From the NCBI RefSeq assembly GCF_002100145.1, contig NZ_JXQD01000018.1, positions 186,001-250,000 on the forward strand: DNA of 64,000 nt, in the 5' to 3' direction. The notes under the pieces were generated by a model. That model saw nothing but the letters and a program-made list of their open reading frames with translations. It searched no databases and was not told the DNA's origin. This document shows positions 1 through 8,147 of this stretch, in pieces. Both the position numbers and the translations under genes were made by a program. Position 1 is the stretch's first letter; each line of letters starts with the position of its first letter. This DNA comes from Vibrio sp. qd031 (GTDB taxonomy: Bacteria > Pseudomonadota > Gammaproteobacteria > Enterobacterales > Vibrionaceae).

Positions 1-179
1 TGTTCCAGACGTTGTTTTTGTTGGCCACGATCCAATTGCCATAATCCTAATTTGACCAACAGCAAAAACAATCCCAAAGTTAACAACAACAGCACTCCTA
101 CCTTAACGCTCAATAAACGAGGCGCAGATATGCCAGTCTGGATATTCAAACTGTTTTTAGTACTTCTACTGCTATTCAT
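1..179 (-). CDS. SURF1 family cytochrome oxidase assembly protein, N-terminal part
   Basis: Reading the minus strand from an ATG at 179 gives a short polar N-terminus, one hydrophobic helix and then the motif LGLWQLDRGQQKQ, which is the conserved N-terminal signature of SURF1 proteins. The gene continues beyond the left edge. SURF1 helps insert heme a into subunit I of aa3-type oxidases, which fits its place downstream of coxC on the same strand. The start is uncertain: in-frame TTG codons at 149 and 113 are alternatives, and the ATG at 179 would make it overlap the divergent DUF2909 gene by 50 bp. Confidence 0.75.
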   Translation of the reverse strand, partial: MNSSRSTKNSLNIQTGISAPRLLSVKVGVLLLLTLGLFLLLVKLGLWQLDRGQQKQRLE

Positions 180-354
180 TGTCATAAACTTAGGTATTGC
201 CCTTTTTAAAATGGTCAGTACGTCTCAATCTGCTCAGTCTAAAAGTATGAGTCACTATCTAGGCCGCCGGGTGATGCTGTCTGTTTGCGTTGTCATATTT
301 CTACTTATTGCCCTGTCTATGGGTTGGATTGCTCCTAACCCAAGGCCCTACTAA
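130..354 (+). CDS. DUF2909 family twin-transmembrane protein
   Basis: This 74-residue protein has two hydrophobic helices (about residues 4-24 and 48-66) joined by a basic loop containing GRRV, and ends in a short polar tail. That is the layout of the DUF2909 family, a small membrane protein found beside cox/SURF1 genes in gammaproteobacteria and usually read against them. The ATG at 130 is preferred over an in-frame upstream start at 52 because GAGG sits 8 bases upstream and the product then has family length. Its role is unknown. The gene converges on coxC, with only 27 bp between the two stop codons. Confidence 0.75.
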   Translation: MPVWIFKLFLVLLLLFIVINLGIALFKMVSTSQSAQSKSMSHYLGRRVMLSVCVVIFLLIALSMGWIAPNPRPY

Positions 355-381
355 CGGTTCATCGTTGTCTCATCCCAATGG

Positions 382-1266
382 CTATAAAACGTAAACGAAA
401 ATAAACAAACACAGCCATACCACATCAACGAAATGCCAGTACCAACTTCCTGCTTGGAAAGCGAAATGATCTTTGCCCGTAAAATGCCCTTTTGCGATGC
501 GCCAAAGTAAAATCATCAGAAAGATGGTTCCTAAGCAGACGTGAAAACCGTGGAACCCCGTCAACATAAAGAAGGTATTACCGTAAATACCACTCTGTAA
601 GGTCAAATCAAGATCCTGATAAGCGTGAGCGTACTCTTGCACTTGATAGAACAAGAATAGACACGCCAGGATGATGGTTAATTCAAGCCAGACTACGAGT
701 GCAAACCGGCGGTCTTTTTCCATCGATACGTGCGCAAAATGCAAAGTCACCGAAGACGTCAGTAATATAAGGGTATTTTTAAGAGGCAGTCCTTCCCATG
801 ACATCGCTTGAGTAGTAACCCCAGATGGCGTAGTGGTTAATGGCCAGATGGCTTCAAAGGCTGGCCAAAGCACTTCATGGGTCATGGCATTGTTATCAGC
901 GCCGCCCAACCAAGGAACAGAAATCATGCGAGCGTAAAACAGTGCCCCAAAAAAAGCGCCAAAAAACATGACTTCAGAAAAGATAAACCAGCTCATACCT
1001 TGTCGAAAAGAGATCGAGATCTGCTGCGAATAAAGCCCTCCCATCGACTCTTGAACGACGTTAGTCAACCAGCCCGCTAAGATATACAACAGCATTAAAA
1101 AGCCAGCGCCAAGTATCCAACGACCCAACGCGCCGCCAGTTTGTGTATCTTGCACCGTAACACCTGCGCCTACCGCCACCAGAAACAACGCAATAGCCGC
1201 CAAAATTGGCCATTGGCTGTGCGAAGGCACAAAATAAGTTTGGTGTTCCGTTGGATTACTGTTCAT
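382..1266 (-). CDS. coxC: Cytochrome c oxidase subunit III
   Basis: The 294-residue protein is highly hydrophobic with the usual seven-helix pattern of COX3 and ends in the family signature WHFVDVVWLCLFIFVYV. Subunit III has no metal centre; it stabilises subunit I and supports proton uptake in the inner-membrane oxidase. The gene is the fourth in the operon coxB-coxA-ctaG-coxC, 10 bp after ctaG, with AAGGAAA upstream of its ATG. SURF1 follows on the same strand. The family assignment is secure. Confidence 0.95.
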   Translation of the reverse strand: MNSNPTEHQTYFVPSHSQWPILAAIALFLVAVGAGVTVQDTQTGGALGRWILGAGFLMLLYILAGWLTNVVQESMGGLYSQQISISFRQGMSWFIFSEVMFFGAFFGALFYARMISVPWLGGADNNAMTHEVLWPAFEAIWPLTTTPSGVTTQAMSWEGLPLKNTLILLTSSVTLHFAHVSMEKDRRFALVVWLELTIILACLFLFYQVQEYAHAYQDLDLTLQSGIYGNTFFMLTGFHGFHVCLGTIFLMILLWRIAKGHFTGKDHFAFQAGSWYWHFVDVVWLCLFIFVYVL

Positions 1267-1276
1267 AGTGCTTTCC

Positions 1277-2005
1277 TTAATCCTTAAGGTTAAGTATGAG
1301 CGACAATCTATCGCTAAATTGTAAAAGAGTTTCTGTATCCGATAACACGGCTGCCGCCTTAGTTCCTACTTGATCGAAAGCTCCCCACATCGAGTCACCA
1401 TCTGTAAGTGACGACGTTTGAGAGATCACCTCTTGCGCTGAATTCACCGCTTCGGTGATATCGAATAAGGTATACGACAGGGTTAAAGTGTGAATGTTGT
1501 CGGGTACATCAGGCTCGATATAGAACAACAGCCCCATGTCTGTCTGCTGTTGAGCCGCCAATGGCTGTTGGTTAAAGCAGAAACACTCAACTTTATTAAA
1601 GTAGCTCGCCCCCATTCCAGGTGAAACGGACGGAACAGCTTGCGCGACCATGGCTTGCTCGGTGCGATTTTTAGCCACAAAGTGGGTTTGAATCACCTCT
1701 CCTGGGTGCACATCTATCACTTGCTTATTTGGATAGAAATCCCAATGCATGCCGGAATTTATGTGAGACATAAGTTCTATACGGATCACCCGCGAGGTAT
1801 CCACTTCAAGGGCATTGGGTATCGTTGCCGCCACTTCTGACGTTTTGCCATTAATCCCTAACTGCTCGCACATGATGTCGTAGAGCGGAACTAAAGCATA
1901 CCCAAAACCAAACATCGCCACCACCGCCAAAAGCAGTTTCATTGTCAGTTTAGAATGAACTGTACGTTGTGATTGCTCTTTGTGGGATGACTGATGTTTT
2001 GACAT
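1277..2005 (-). CDS. ctaG: Cytochrome c oxidase copper-assembly protein CtaG/Cox11
   Basis: CtaG/Cox11 delivers copper to the CuB site of subunit I. The protein has one N-terminal membrane helix (about 21-42), a conserved Cys46 and the copper-binding motif CFCF at 141-144 in a periplasmic beta domain. The domain ends near residue 182 (LSYTLFDI). About 60 further residues follow, rich in Ser, Thr, Asp and Ala, so the 242-residue protein is longer than the usual 180-200 residues of the family. It lies 14 bp after coxA with a GAGGATAGGA ribosome site, as an assembly factor inside the structural operon. Confidence 0.93.
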   Translation of the reverse strand: MSKHQSSHKEQSQRTVHSKLTMKLLLAVVAMFGFGYALVPLYDIMCEQLGINGKTSEVAATIPNALEVDTSRVIRIELMSHINSGMHWDFYPNKQVIDVHPGEVIQTHFVAKNRTEQAMVAQAVPSVSPGMGASYFNKVECFCFNQQPLAAQQQTDMGLLFYIEPDVPDNIHTLTLSYTLFDITEAVNSAQEVISQTSSLTDGDSMWGAFDQVGTKAAAVLSDTETLLQFSDRLSLILNLKD

Positions 2006-2019
2006 GTTCCTATCCTCAA

Positions 2020-3630
2020 CTAATCCACTTTAGGCGGTGTTGAAAAAGTATGATGGGGAGCTGGGCTTGGAACTGTCCACTCTAACCCCTCCGCTCTTTC
2101 CCATGGTTTCGCATCAGCTGGCTCTCCGCCACGTACACACTTGATCACAATGTACACAAACAGAAGTTGCGACAACCCAAATGCAAAACCTCCAATCGAC
2201 ACAATTTGGTTTACATCCGCAAACTGAATTGCATAGTCAGGAATACGTCTTGGCATTCCTGCAAGGCCTAAGAAGTGCATAGGGAAGAACAGTAAATTAA
2301 CCGAAATGATAGACAGCCAGAAGTGCCACAGACTCAACTTATGATCGTACATATGACCTGTCCATTTAGGCAGCCAATAGTACGCCGATGCCATGATTGA
2401 GAAGACCGCACCAGACACCAGAACATAATGGAAATGCGCAACCACGAAGTAGGTATCGTGATACTGGAAATCGGCCGGAACAATGGCCAACATCAACCCA
2501 GAGAAACCACCAATGGTGAACAGTACAATAAACGCAATAGCGAACAGCATAGGCGTTTCAAAGGTTAACGCTCCTCGCCACATTGTCGCCACCCAGTTAA
2601 AGACTTTGACCCCTGTAGGCACCGCGATCAGCATGGTGCAATACATAAAGAACAGCTCGGCAAACACTGGCATGCCGGTGGTAAACATGTGGTGCGCCCA
2701 AACCAAGAACGACAGTAAGGCAATACTACAGGTTGCATACACCATCGAATGATAGCCGAACAGTTTTTTACCACTGAATGCCGGAATGATTGCCGACACA
2801 ATACCAAACGATGGCAAAATCATAATGTACACTTCGGGATGACCAAAGAACCAAAAAATGTGCTGGAACATCACTGGATCGCCGCCACCTGCGGCGTCAA
2901 AGAAGCTGGTACCAAAATACTTATCAGTGAGTACCATGGTCACCGCACCAGCCAGTACTGGCATAACGGCAATCAATAGAAATGCGGTGATTAACCATGT
3001 CCATACGAACAGAGGCATTTTCATTAACTTCATTCCTGGCGCGCGCATATTGAATATGGTTACGATGACGTTAATGGCCCCCATAATGGAACTGATGCCC
3101 ATAATGTGAACAGAAAATACAAACAGCGCCGTACTATCTGGCCCGTATGTCGTCGACAATGGCGCATAGAAGGTCCAGCCAAAATCGGGGCCTCCACCGG
3201 GTAAAAAGAGTGAGCCAATTAAGATGAGAAAGGCAAAAGGCAGTATCCAAAAACTGAGGTTATTCATCCTTGGCAGTGCCATATCTGGCGCGCCGATCAT
3301 CAAAGGGATCATCCAATTGGCGAGGCCGGTAAATGCGGGCATAACCGCACCAAACACCATCACCAACCCATGCACTGTCGTCATCTGGTTAAAGAACTGT
3401 GGCTCGACAAATTGCAAACCTGGCTGGAACAGCTCGGCTCGAATCACCATCGCCATTGCACCGCCAGTAAAAAACATCAGGCACGCAAACCACAAATACA
3501 GCGTACCAATATCTTTATGGTTTGTAGAAAACAACCATCGACCTATCCCTTTGGGCGCAGCGTGATGATCATGGTCATCATGCCCGTCTGCCACACCTGG
3601 TTGATTTTGAGGATCCAATATATCGCTCAT
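2020..3630 (-). CDS. coxA: Cytochrome c oxidase subunit I (aa3-type heme-copper oxidase)
   Basis: This is the catalytic subunit, carrying low-spin heme a and the heme a3-CuB centre that reduces O2 to water while pumping protons. Visible ligands and motifs are HGLVMVFGAVMP (first heme His), WFFGHPEVYIMILPSFG (CuB His and the cross-linked Tyr; its glutamate-free FGHPEVY form is normal for aa3 enzymes), the AHHMF pair, and HDTYFVVAHFHYV (heme a3 and heme a His). The 536-residue length is typical. An N-terminal His/Asp-rich cytosolic segment precedes the first helix. It is second in the operon, 42 bp after coxB. Confidence 0.97.
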   Translation of the reverse strand: MSDILDPQNQPGVADGHDDHDHHAAPKGIGRWLFSTNHKDIGTLYLWFACLMFFTGGAMAMVIRAELFQPGLQFVEPQFFNQMTTVHGLVMVFGAVMPAFTGLANWMIPLMIGAPDMALPRMNNLSFWILPFAFLILIGSLFLPGGGPDFGWTFYAPLSTTYGPDSTALFVFSVHIMGISSIMGAINVIVTIFNMRAPGMKLMKMPLFVWTWLITAFLLIAVMPVLAGAVTMVLTDKYFGTSFFDAAGGGDPVMFQHIFWFFGHPEVYIMILPSFGIVSAIIPAFSGKKLFGYHSMVYATCSIALLSFLVWAHHMFTTGMPVFAELFFMYCTMLIAVPTGVKVFNWVATMWRGALTFETPMLFAIAFIVLFTIGGFSGLMLAIVPADFQYHDTYFVVAHFHYVLVSGAVFSIMASAYYWLPKWTGHMYDHKLSLWHFWLSIISVNLLFFPMHFLGLAGMPRRIPDYAIQFADVNQIVSIGGFAFGLSQLLFVYIVIKCVRGGEPADAKPWERAEGLEWTVPSPAPHHTFSTPPKVD

Positions 3631-3672
3631 AATACGATCTCGCTTCCCTATTCTTAAAATCCTAAGCCGCTG

Positions 3673-4836
3673 CTACTGCGCCGCTCTATCACTGACATCT
3701 TTTGCTTGTACTGTATCGCCAGTGTCATTGCCCCACGCATTCCGCTCATAAGTCACTACAGCTGCAATCTCTTCTGCAGTGATCTGATTTTCGAAGGCTT
3801 GCATTGCCGTGCCTTGTGCGCCGTACACCACAACGTCGATATGCGCGCCAATATCACCCAGCGCAATAGGGCTGTTTTTGAGTGCTGGGAACACCCCTGC
3901 CAAACCTTCTCCATTTGCCTGATGACAAACGGCGCAACGCTCCAGATACACTTTTTCACCTAGCGTCATCAATTCGTCCATGGATAACGTTTTTTCTAAT
4001 GCGGCGGCTTGTTGTTGTTCTGCTTGCTTAGCTAACTCTTTTTGCTCGGCAAGCCAGACGTCAAACTCTTCAGGTTCGACCGCGTGTACAACGATTGGCA
4101 TAAAGCCGTGGTTCACCCCACATAACTCGGTACATTGTCCCCGGTAAATACCTGGTTTATCGATTCGAGTCCAAGCTTCGTTAATGAACCCTGGGATGGT
4201 GTCTTTTTTAACCGCAAAATCGGGTATCCACCAAGAGTGAATGACGTCGTCCGAGGTCAACAAAAAGCGGACCTTTTGACCAATGGGCAACACTAAAGGC
4301 TTGTCTACCTCAAGTAGGTAATGCTCTCCTTTAGGTTCGTCACCAGAAATCTGTTCATTTTTAGTCGACAGTAAACTGAAAAACTCGACGTCTTCCCCAA
4401 AATAGCTGTAATGCCATTTCCATTGGGAGCCGGTTATTTTGACTGTGAGGTCTGATTGAGACGTGTCTTCCATCGCAATCAAAGTTTTGGTCGCAGGGAT
4501 TGCCATACCAATGAGTATTAGTACGGGAATAACGGTCCAAATAACTTCCACTTTGGTACTTTCATGAAAGTTCGCAGGAACAGCTCCCCTCGATTTTCGA
4601 TGCGCAAAGATGGAATAGAACATAACCCCAAACACCACAACCGCAATAGCGACACAAATGTAGAAAATCAGCATGTGTAGCTCGTACACATCCTGACTAA
4701 TCTGTGTGACACCTTGTGTTAGGTTATAGGAAGATTGACTCACTGCATCAGCATGCACTGTGTTGCTCACACCCAATAGGGCGAAGCTCAACATAGGCAA
4801 TGCCGAACACAAGCGAGTATTCAGTAATCGCTTCAA
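3673..4836 (-). CDS. coxB: Cytochrome c oxidase subunit II fused to a c-type cytochrome domain
   Basis: Subunit II accepts electrons from cytochrome c. A signal peptide (cleavage probably after VHA at 29) is followed by two membrane helices (about 54-75 and 97-117) and the cupredoxin domain with CuA ligands His200, Cys235, Cys239, His243 and Met246. After a charged, coiled-coil-like linker rich in Ala, Glu and Gln (262-285) comes a cytochrome c domain with CAVCH at 301-305, so the protein binds its own heme c (caa3 type). The start is a TTG with a strong AAAGGAGAG ribosome site 7 bases upstream. It is first in the operon. Confidence 0.95.
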   Translation of the reverse strand: MKRLLNTRLCSALPMLSFALLGVSNTVHADAVSQSSYNLTQGVTQISQDVYELHMLIFYICVAIAVVVFGVMFYSIFAHRKSRGAVPANFHESTKVEVIWTVIPVLILIGMAIPATKTLIAMEDTSQSDLTVKITGSQWKWHYSYFGEDVEFFSLLSTKNEQISGDEPKGEHYLLEVDKPLVLPIGQKVRFLLTSDDVIHSWWIPDFAVKKDTIPGFINEAWTRIDKPGIYRGQCTELCGVNHGFMPIVVHAVEPEEFDVWLAEQKELAKQAEQQQAAALEKTLSMDELMTLGEKVYLERCAVCHQANGEGLAGVFPALKNSPIALGDIGAHIDVVVYGAQGTAMQAFENQITAEEIAAVVTYERNAWGNDTGDTVQAKDVSDRAAQ

Positions 4837-5113
4837 AAGATCTCTCCTTTGCCTGCTTATTCTTTACAAAACCGTTACAAGCGTCTACTCACTCGCAAGG
4901 TTTAGGAGCCTTCCTAGCTCTAAATAAGCCAAATCAAATGGTATACAGGACCAGATCACCACTTAGCGCAGTCCCAAAATCATAATGTTATAGTTATGTT
5001 AATAAAGGCTAGTTAAGAATTGAGCTTCTGCAAGAGACAACCTCAAAAAGTTGTCACTGGTCGGATTTTTACATCAACAAAATGAAGAAATTACGACTTT
5101 TGTCGTATAAAAA
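4837..5113. promoter_or_regulatory. Non-coding interval holding the coxB promoter and lysR 3' end
   Basis: This 277-bp AT-rich gap separates the 5' end of the cox operon from the 3' end of the LysR gene. The cox promoter must lie here because the operon has no other upstream gap, but I could not choose convincing -35/-10 boxes. At 5092-5107 a TACGAC-TTTT-GTCGTA hairpin could end lysR transcription; the T-rich tract beyond it on the minus strand is imperfect. Confidence 0.4.
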
Positions 5114-6016
5114 TTAAGTGGCTATCTCACGATCAACCATCTGTTGCCGTAAAAAGGAGACAAAGGTCAGCAGACGTGTGGAATGTTCAATTTTGGGAGG
5201 GTAGATCATCCACACTTGCCGTTTTTCTACTTGGTAATCCGTCAAAGCTCTCTGTAATCGGCCCTGATTAACATGGTCCCACAACAAATGTTCTGGTACG
5301 CGGATCACACCATCACCGGCTAGTGCGGCTTTCAATAAAATACCGTTTTCATTCACGGCGAAACGTCCGTTAGCTTCAATCACTAACTCTTGTCCCTCTT
5401 TTTGAAATCGCCACCCTCGCCAATTTGGGAAGGCCATACAATTAAGCGCTTTTAAATCGTTAGGGTGCTGCGGTAGCGAATGCTTCAACCAATAGTCTGG
5501 AGAAGCCACAACCCAGTGACAGTAAGACATAAGGTGCCGTGCAACCATATTTTGCGGAGGATTTTCTGTCACACGGATCGCCAAATCAAAATTTCGCTCA
5601 TGGAGATCTTCTAAATGGTGACCAACCTCAATATCAAAACGTATTTCAGGGTATTGCTGATTAAATTCCGAGCAGACGTCATATAAAATCGCATCTGCAA
5701 ACGCAACTGGCGCCGTTAAACGCAACACCCCAGCGACATCTTCATAGCTGTGTTCGAGGTCTCGCTCTAAGTCGAGAAGCCCATGATGCATCGTTTTTGC
5801 TTGTTGTTGTACGCGGCTGCCTTCTCGAGTAAGTCGCACAGAACGAGTGGTTCTTATCAGCAACTGAGTATTGAAGTCTTGCTCTAACTGACGCACTTGT
5901 TGGGATAAATAGCTTCTCGAAATCCCTAGCTTATCTGCCGCTTTCGAAAAACTAAGGTGCTGGGCTACCTCATAGAACAGAAGCAATCGTTCAAGTTTTT
6001 TATGGTTCTTATTCAT
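5114..6016 (-). CDS. LysR family transcriptional regulator
   Basis: The protein has the LysR layout: an N-terminal winged helix-turn-helix (about residues 5-64, with LSFSKAADKLGISRSYLSQQ) and a periplasmic-binding-like effector domain, 300 residues in all. It is divergent from an aldo-keto reductase gene with a 166-bp shared promoter region, so by the usual LysR arrangement it probably controls that gene and itself. The effector is unknown. A GAGGCGAG ribosome site precedes the ATG. Confidence 0.9.
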   Translation of the reverse strand: MNKNHKKLERLLLFYEVAQHLSFSKAADKLGISRSYLSQQVRQLEQDFNTQLLIRTTRSVRLTREGSRVQQQAKTMHHGLLDLERDLEHSYEDVAGVLRLTAPVAFADAILYDVCSEFNQQYPEIRFDIEVGHHLEDLHERNFDLAIRVTENPPQNMVARHLMSYCHWVVASPDYWLKHSLPQHPNDLKALNCMAFPNWRGWRFQKEGQELVIEANGRFAVNENGILLKAALAGDGVIRVPEHLLWDHVNQGRLQRALTDYQVEKRQVWMIYPPKIEHSTRLLTFVSFLRQQMVDREIAT

Positions 6017-6182
6017 TGGTCATCTCGCCTCATTGTTTTATTCACCATAATACTCAATTTTTATCTATTGTTTGTTATATCACTCAGTGTTTTCACTTTT
6101 AGTGGCTTTTTGTTGGTCACCTTTGCCTTCTATACTTGAGTGAGTTTTTCTAACTAATTATTCAACTCTTACAAGGTGTATT

Positions 6183-7166
6183 ATGGATTATCGTCGTCTT
6201 GGCCGTAGCGGCCTACAAGTCAGTGAGTTTGGTTTAGGGTCTTGGGTAACGTTTGGCAAACAGGTCGATCTCTCTGCAGCTAAAGAGATCATGGCTCACG
6301 CCTACGATGCTGGGATTAATTTCTTCGACAACGCCGAAGGGTATGAAAGTGGTGAGAGTGAGCGCCTTATGGGGCAAGCCATCGAGCAACTTGGCTGGTC
6401 TCGAGATAGCTTTATCGTTTCAAGCAAAGTGTTTTGGGGTGGAGAAAAGCCGACTCAACGTGGCTTAAGTCGTAAACACGTATTCGATGCTTGTCATGCA
6501 GCCCTAGCGCGCCTCCGAGTAGATTACCTAGACTTGTACTATTGTCATCGCCCAGATATTGATACGCCAATATATGAAACTGTACGTGCCATGAACGATT
6601 TGATTGTCCAAGGCAAAGTCATGTATTGGGGTACGTCTGAGTGGAGTGCGCAACAAATCACCGAGGCATGGGCTGTAGCTAAAGCTGAAAACTTACACCC
6701 ACCAGTAATGGAACAGCCTCAGTACAACATGTTAGTACGCGATAAAGTCGAAGCAGAGTACTTGCCGCTTTATTCACTCACTGGACTCGGCACCACCATT
6801 TTTTCACCATTGGCAAGTGGTCTTTTGACCGGAAAATACCTAAACGGCGTGCCTAAAAACAGCCGCCTAGATCTACCGGGATACGAATGGCTGCGCGATA
6901 TGTTGGTAGGGGACAACAACAAGCTAGACCAAATTGCCCAACTGAATAGACTAGCGGGCGAGTTAGACATGCCACTGCATCACCTAGCATTAAACTGGTG
7001 TTTGCGAACGCCTAACGTAAGTAGTGTCATTTTGGGGGTATCTAAGCTTGAACAGTTGCAAGATAACCTACAAGCGCTGGAGTTAAAGCCGAGATTCAAC
7101 AACGACACTTGGCAGAAGATCGATGACATTTTAGGTAATAAACCTGCGGGTCCAGAGCGCTTTTAA
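6183..7166 (+). CDS. Aldo/keto reductase, Kv-beta / YghZ-like
   Basis: This NADPH-dependent (beta/alpha)8-barrel oxidoreductase carries the catalytic tetrad Asp49, Tyr54, Lys82 and His122 within FFDNAEGY, VSSKVFW and YCHRPD. The motif WGTSEWSAQQITEAW and the C-terminal SSVILGVSKLEQLQDN place it near the voltage-gated potassium channel beta-subunit and YghZ branch (AKR6/AKR14). Such enzymes reduce aldehydes such as methylglyoxal, but the substrate here is unknown. It is divergent from the LysR gene and has AAGGTG before its ATG. Confidence 0.9.
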   Translation: MDYRRLGRSGLQVSEFGLGSWVTFGKQVDLSAAKEIMAHAYDAGINFFDNAEGYESGESERLMGQAIEQLGWSRDSFIVSSKVFWGGEKPTQRGLSRKHVFDACHAALARLRVDYLDLYYCHRPDIDTPIYETVRAMNDLIVQGKVMYWGTSEWSAQQITEAWAVAKAENLHPPVMEQPQYNMLVRDKVEAEYLPLYSLTGLGTTIFSPLASGLLTGKYLNGVPKNSRLDLPGYEWLRDMLVGDNNKLDQIAQLNRLAGELDMPLHHLALNWCLRTPNVSSVILGVSKLEQLQDNLQALELKPRFNNDTWQKIDDILGNKPAGPERF

Positions 7167-7282
7167 GGCCGAATCTGGTGTAGCGACGATCACCCCAAAT
7201 GCCCTGTAATGTTCGGCTTTAAACGGCCATAATAAGTTTACTACTGGCCGTTTCGCCGACAACAGATAGCGTAATAAGAATA

Positions 7283-7320
7283 ACAAAAAACCCCAACGGG
7301 ACAAGCCCATTGGGGTTTCT
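7283..7320 (-). terminator. Rho-independent terminator of csrB
   Basis: A stem AAACCCCAA / TTGGGGTTT (7288-7296 with 7310-7318), extended by inner GGG/CCC pairing, is followed on the minus strand by a run of six T. It closes the csrB transcript and, since the other side is also usable, may help end the aldo-keto reductase transcript coming from the left. Confidence 0.85.
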
Positions 7321-7496
7321 ATCTTTGCTCGCAGCGCTCCAGCTACTACAGATGCTCCCTGCATCAACTCCTTGATAGACAATCAATCCTGATCTGTCCT
7401 GACGCGCCGTCCTAGCGGTATCCTTTTACATCCATATCGCTAACCTATCCTAGCTAGCTCATCACCTAAATCTGATGATTCCGACAGTCCCTGTTT

Positions 7497-7735
7497 GCAA
7501 CACCCTGTTACAAAGCCACAATCCTTAGTGGTGTCCTACATCATCCTGACGTTAATCCTGCCTCATCCCGAGGAATCCTGTTGTCCCTATTCGCAACATC
7601 CTGCTACGAAATCACAATCCTTAGTGGTGTCCTACATCATCCTGATGTTAATCCTGCCTCGTCCCGAGGTGTCCTGCTGTCCTTAATCGCAACATCCTGC
7701 TACGAAATCACAATCCTTCGTGATGTCCTTCAGTC
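7497..7735 (-). repeat. 96-bp tandem repeat inside csrB (about 2.5 copies)
   Basis: The block beginning GCAACA(T/C)CCTG recurs at 7497, 7593 and 7689, a period of exactly 96 bp, with the third copy partial. Copies 2 and 3 are nearly identical where they overlap; copy 1 has more changes. Each unit carries about nine GGA-bearing hairpin loops on the minus strand. Confidence 0.9.
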
Positions 7736-7863
7736 CTTTCTTACTCTCCCTGAGCAAGCACGTCCTTGGTGTCCTATCCTATCTAGGTATCCTACCTAGA
7801 GGCTGTCCTTAGACTTCGTCCTGAAGTATTTCCTTGTCCTTGTCGTCTCCCTGTCGACATGGA

Positions 7864-7893
7864 TATAGTCGCGCGATTCTCAGTTTTGAACAA
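7864..7893 (-). promoter_or_regulatory. Putative csrB core promoter
   Basis: On the minus strand TTGTTC (7893-7888) and ACTATA (7869-7864) are 18 bp apart, and the -10-like box ends 5 bp before the inferred transcript start at 7858. Just upstream an imperfect palindrome, ATGTGCGATATGTACAT (7909-7893), could be a further regulator site. The assignment is by position and partial consensus only. Confidence 0.45.
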
Positions 7894-8018
7894 TGTACAT
7901 ATCGCACATACCTATTGGACAATATTTAGAGCTAAAAATAAAAACCAAACAATTACAAAGAGTTAAATTGTTTTATGAGCTATAATACATCGTACAAAGC
8001 GCATAGTCTTACAGCCTG

Positions 8019-8036
8019 TGTAAGCGATCTCTCACA
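8019..8036 (-). promoter_or_regulatory. GacA/UvrY/VarA-type box upstream of csrB
   Basis: The minus strand reads TGTGAGAGATCGCTTACA, an 18-bp imperfect palindrome that closely matches the UvrY/GacA recognition pattern TGTGAGAGATCTCTTACA. It is about 160 bp upstream of the inferred csrB start, the distance range at which UvrY acts on csrB in enterobacteria. The AT-rich DNA between it and the promoter could hold an IHF bend. Confidence 0.75.
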
Positions 8037-8147
8037 AAGGTTATAGTCATTTTGAACACCATCAAAATATCTTCGCTAAACCAAGATCACTTTCTATTCA
8101 CAGCGCTGATGTCTAGAGTATTACTAGTATAAATTTCGGTGATGTAT

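Larger units (their letters stand above)
7283..7858 (-). ncRNA. csrB: CsrB-family sRNA (CsrA/RsmA sponge), unusually long
   Basis: On the minus strand the region begins GTCGACAGGGAGACGACA, matching the 5' end typical of CsrB. It continues as a chain of short hairpins with AGGA or GGGA in the loops, such as CCTCGGGACGAGG and CATCAGGATGATG, and ends with a conserved-looking GCAGGGAGCA and AGTAGCTGGAGCGCTGCG segment before a Rho-independent terminator. I count about 40 GGA motifs. CsrB RNAs bind many CsrA dimers and so relieve CsrA repression. Length is about 576 nt against roughly 350-420 nt for known relatives; part of the excess is a 96-bp tandem repeat. The 5' end at 7858 is assigned by similarity and is not mapped. 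Confidence 0.9.

Noticed and set aside
2483..3657. Long plus-strand frames opposite coxA
   Set aside because: They mirror the coxA coding strand, have no ribosome sites and encode no recognisable protein.
7497..7735. Possible CRISPR array from the 96-bp periodic repeats
   Set aside because: The repeats are contiguous with no unique spacers, and there are no cas genes; the region folds as CsrB.
7495..7799. Repetitive plus-strand reading frames with repeated peptides (for example ATSCYEITIL) across the csrB locus
   Set aside because: They follow the 96-bp repeat of the minus-strand sRNA, lack ribosome sites, and the hairpin/GGA pattern explains the sequence better.
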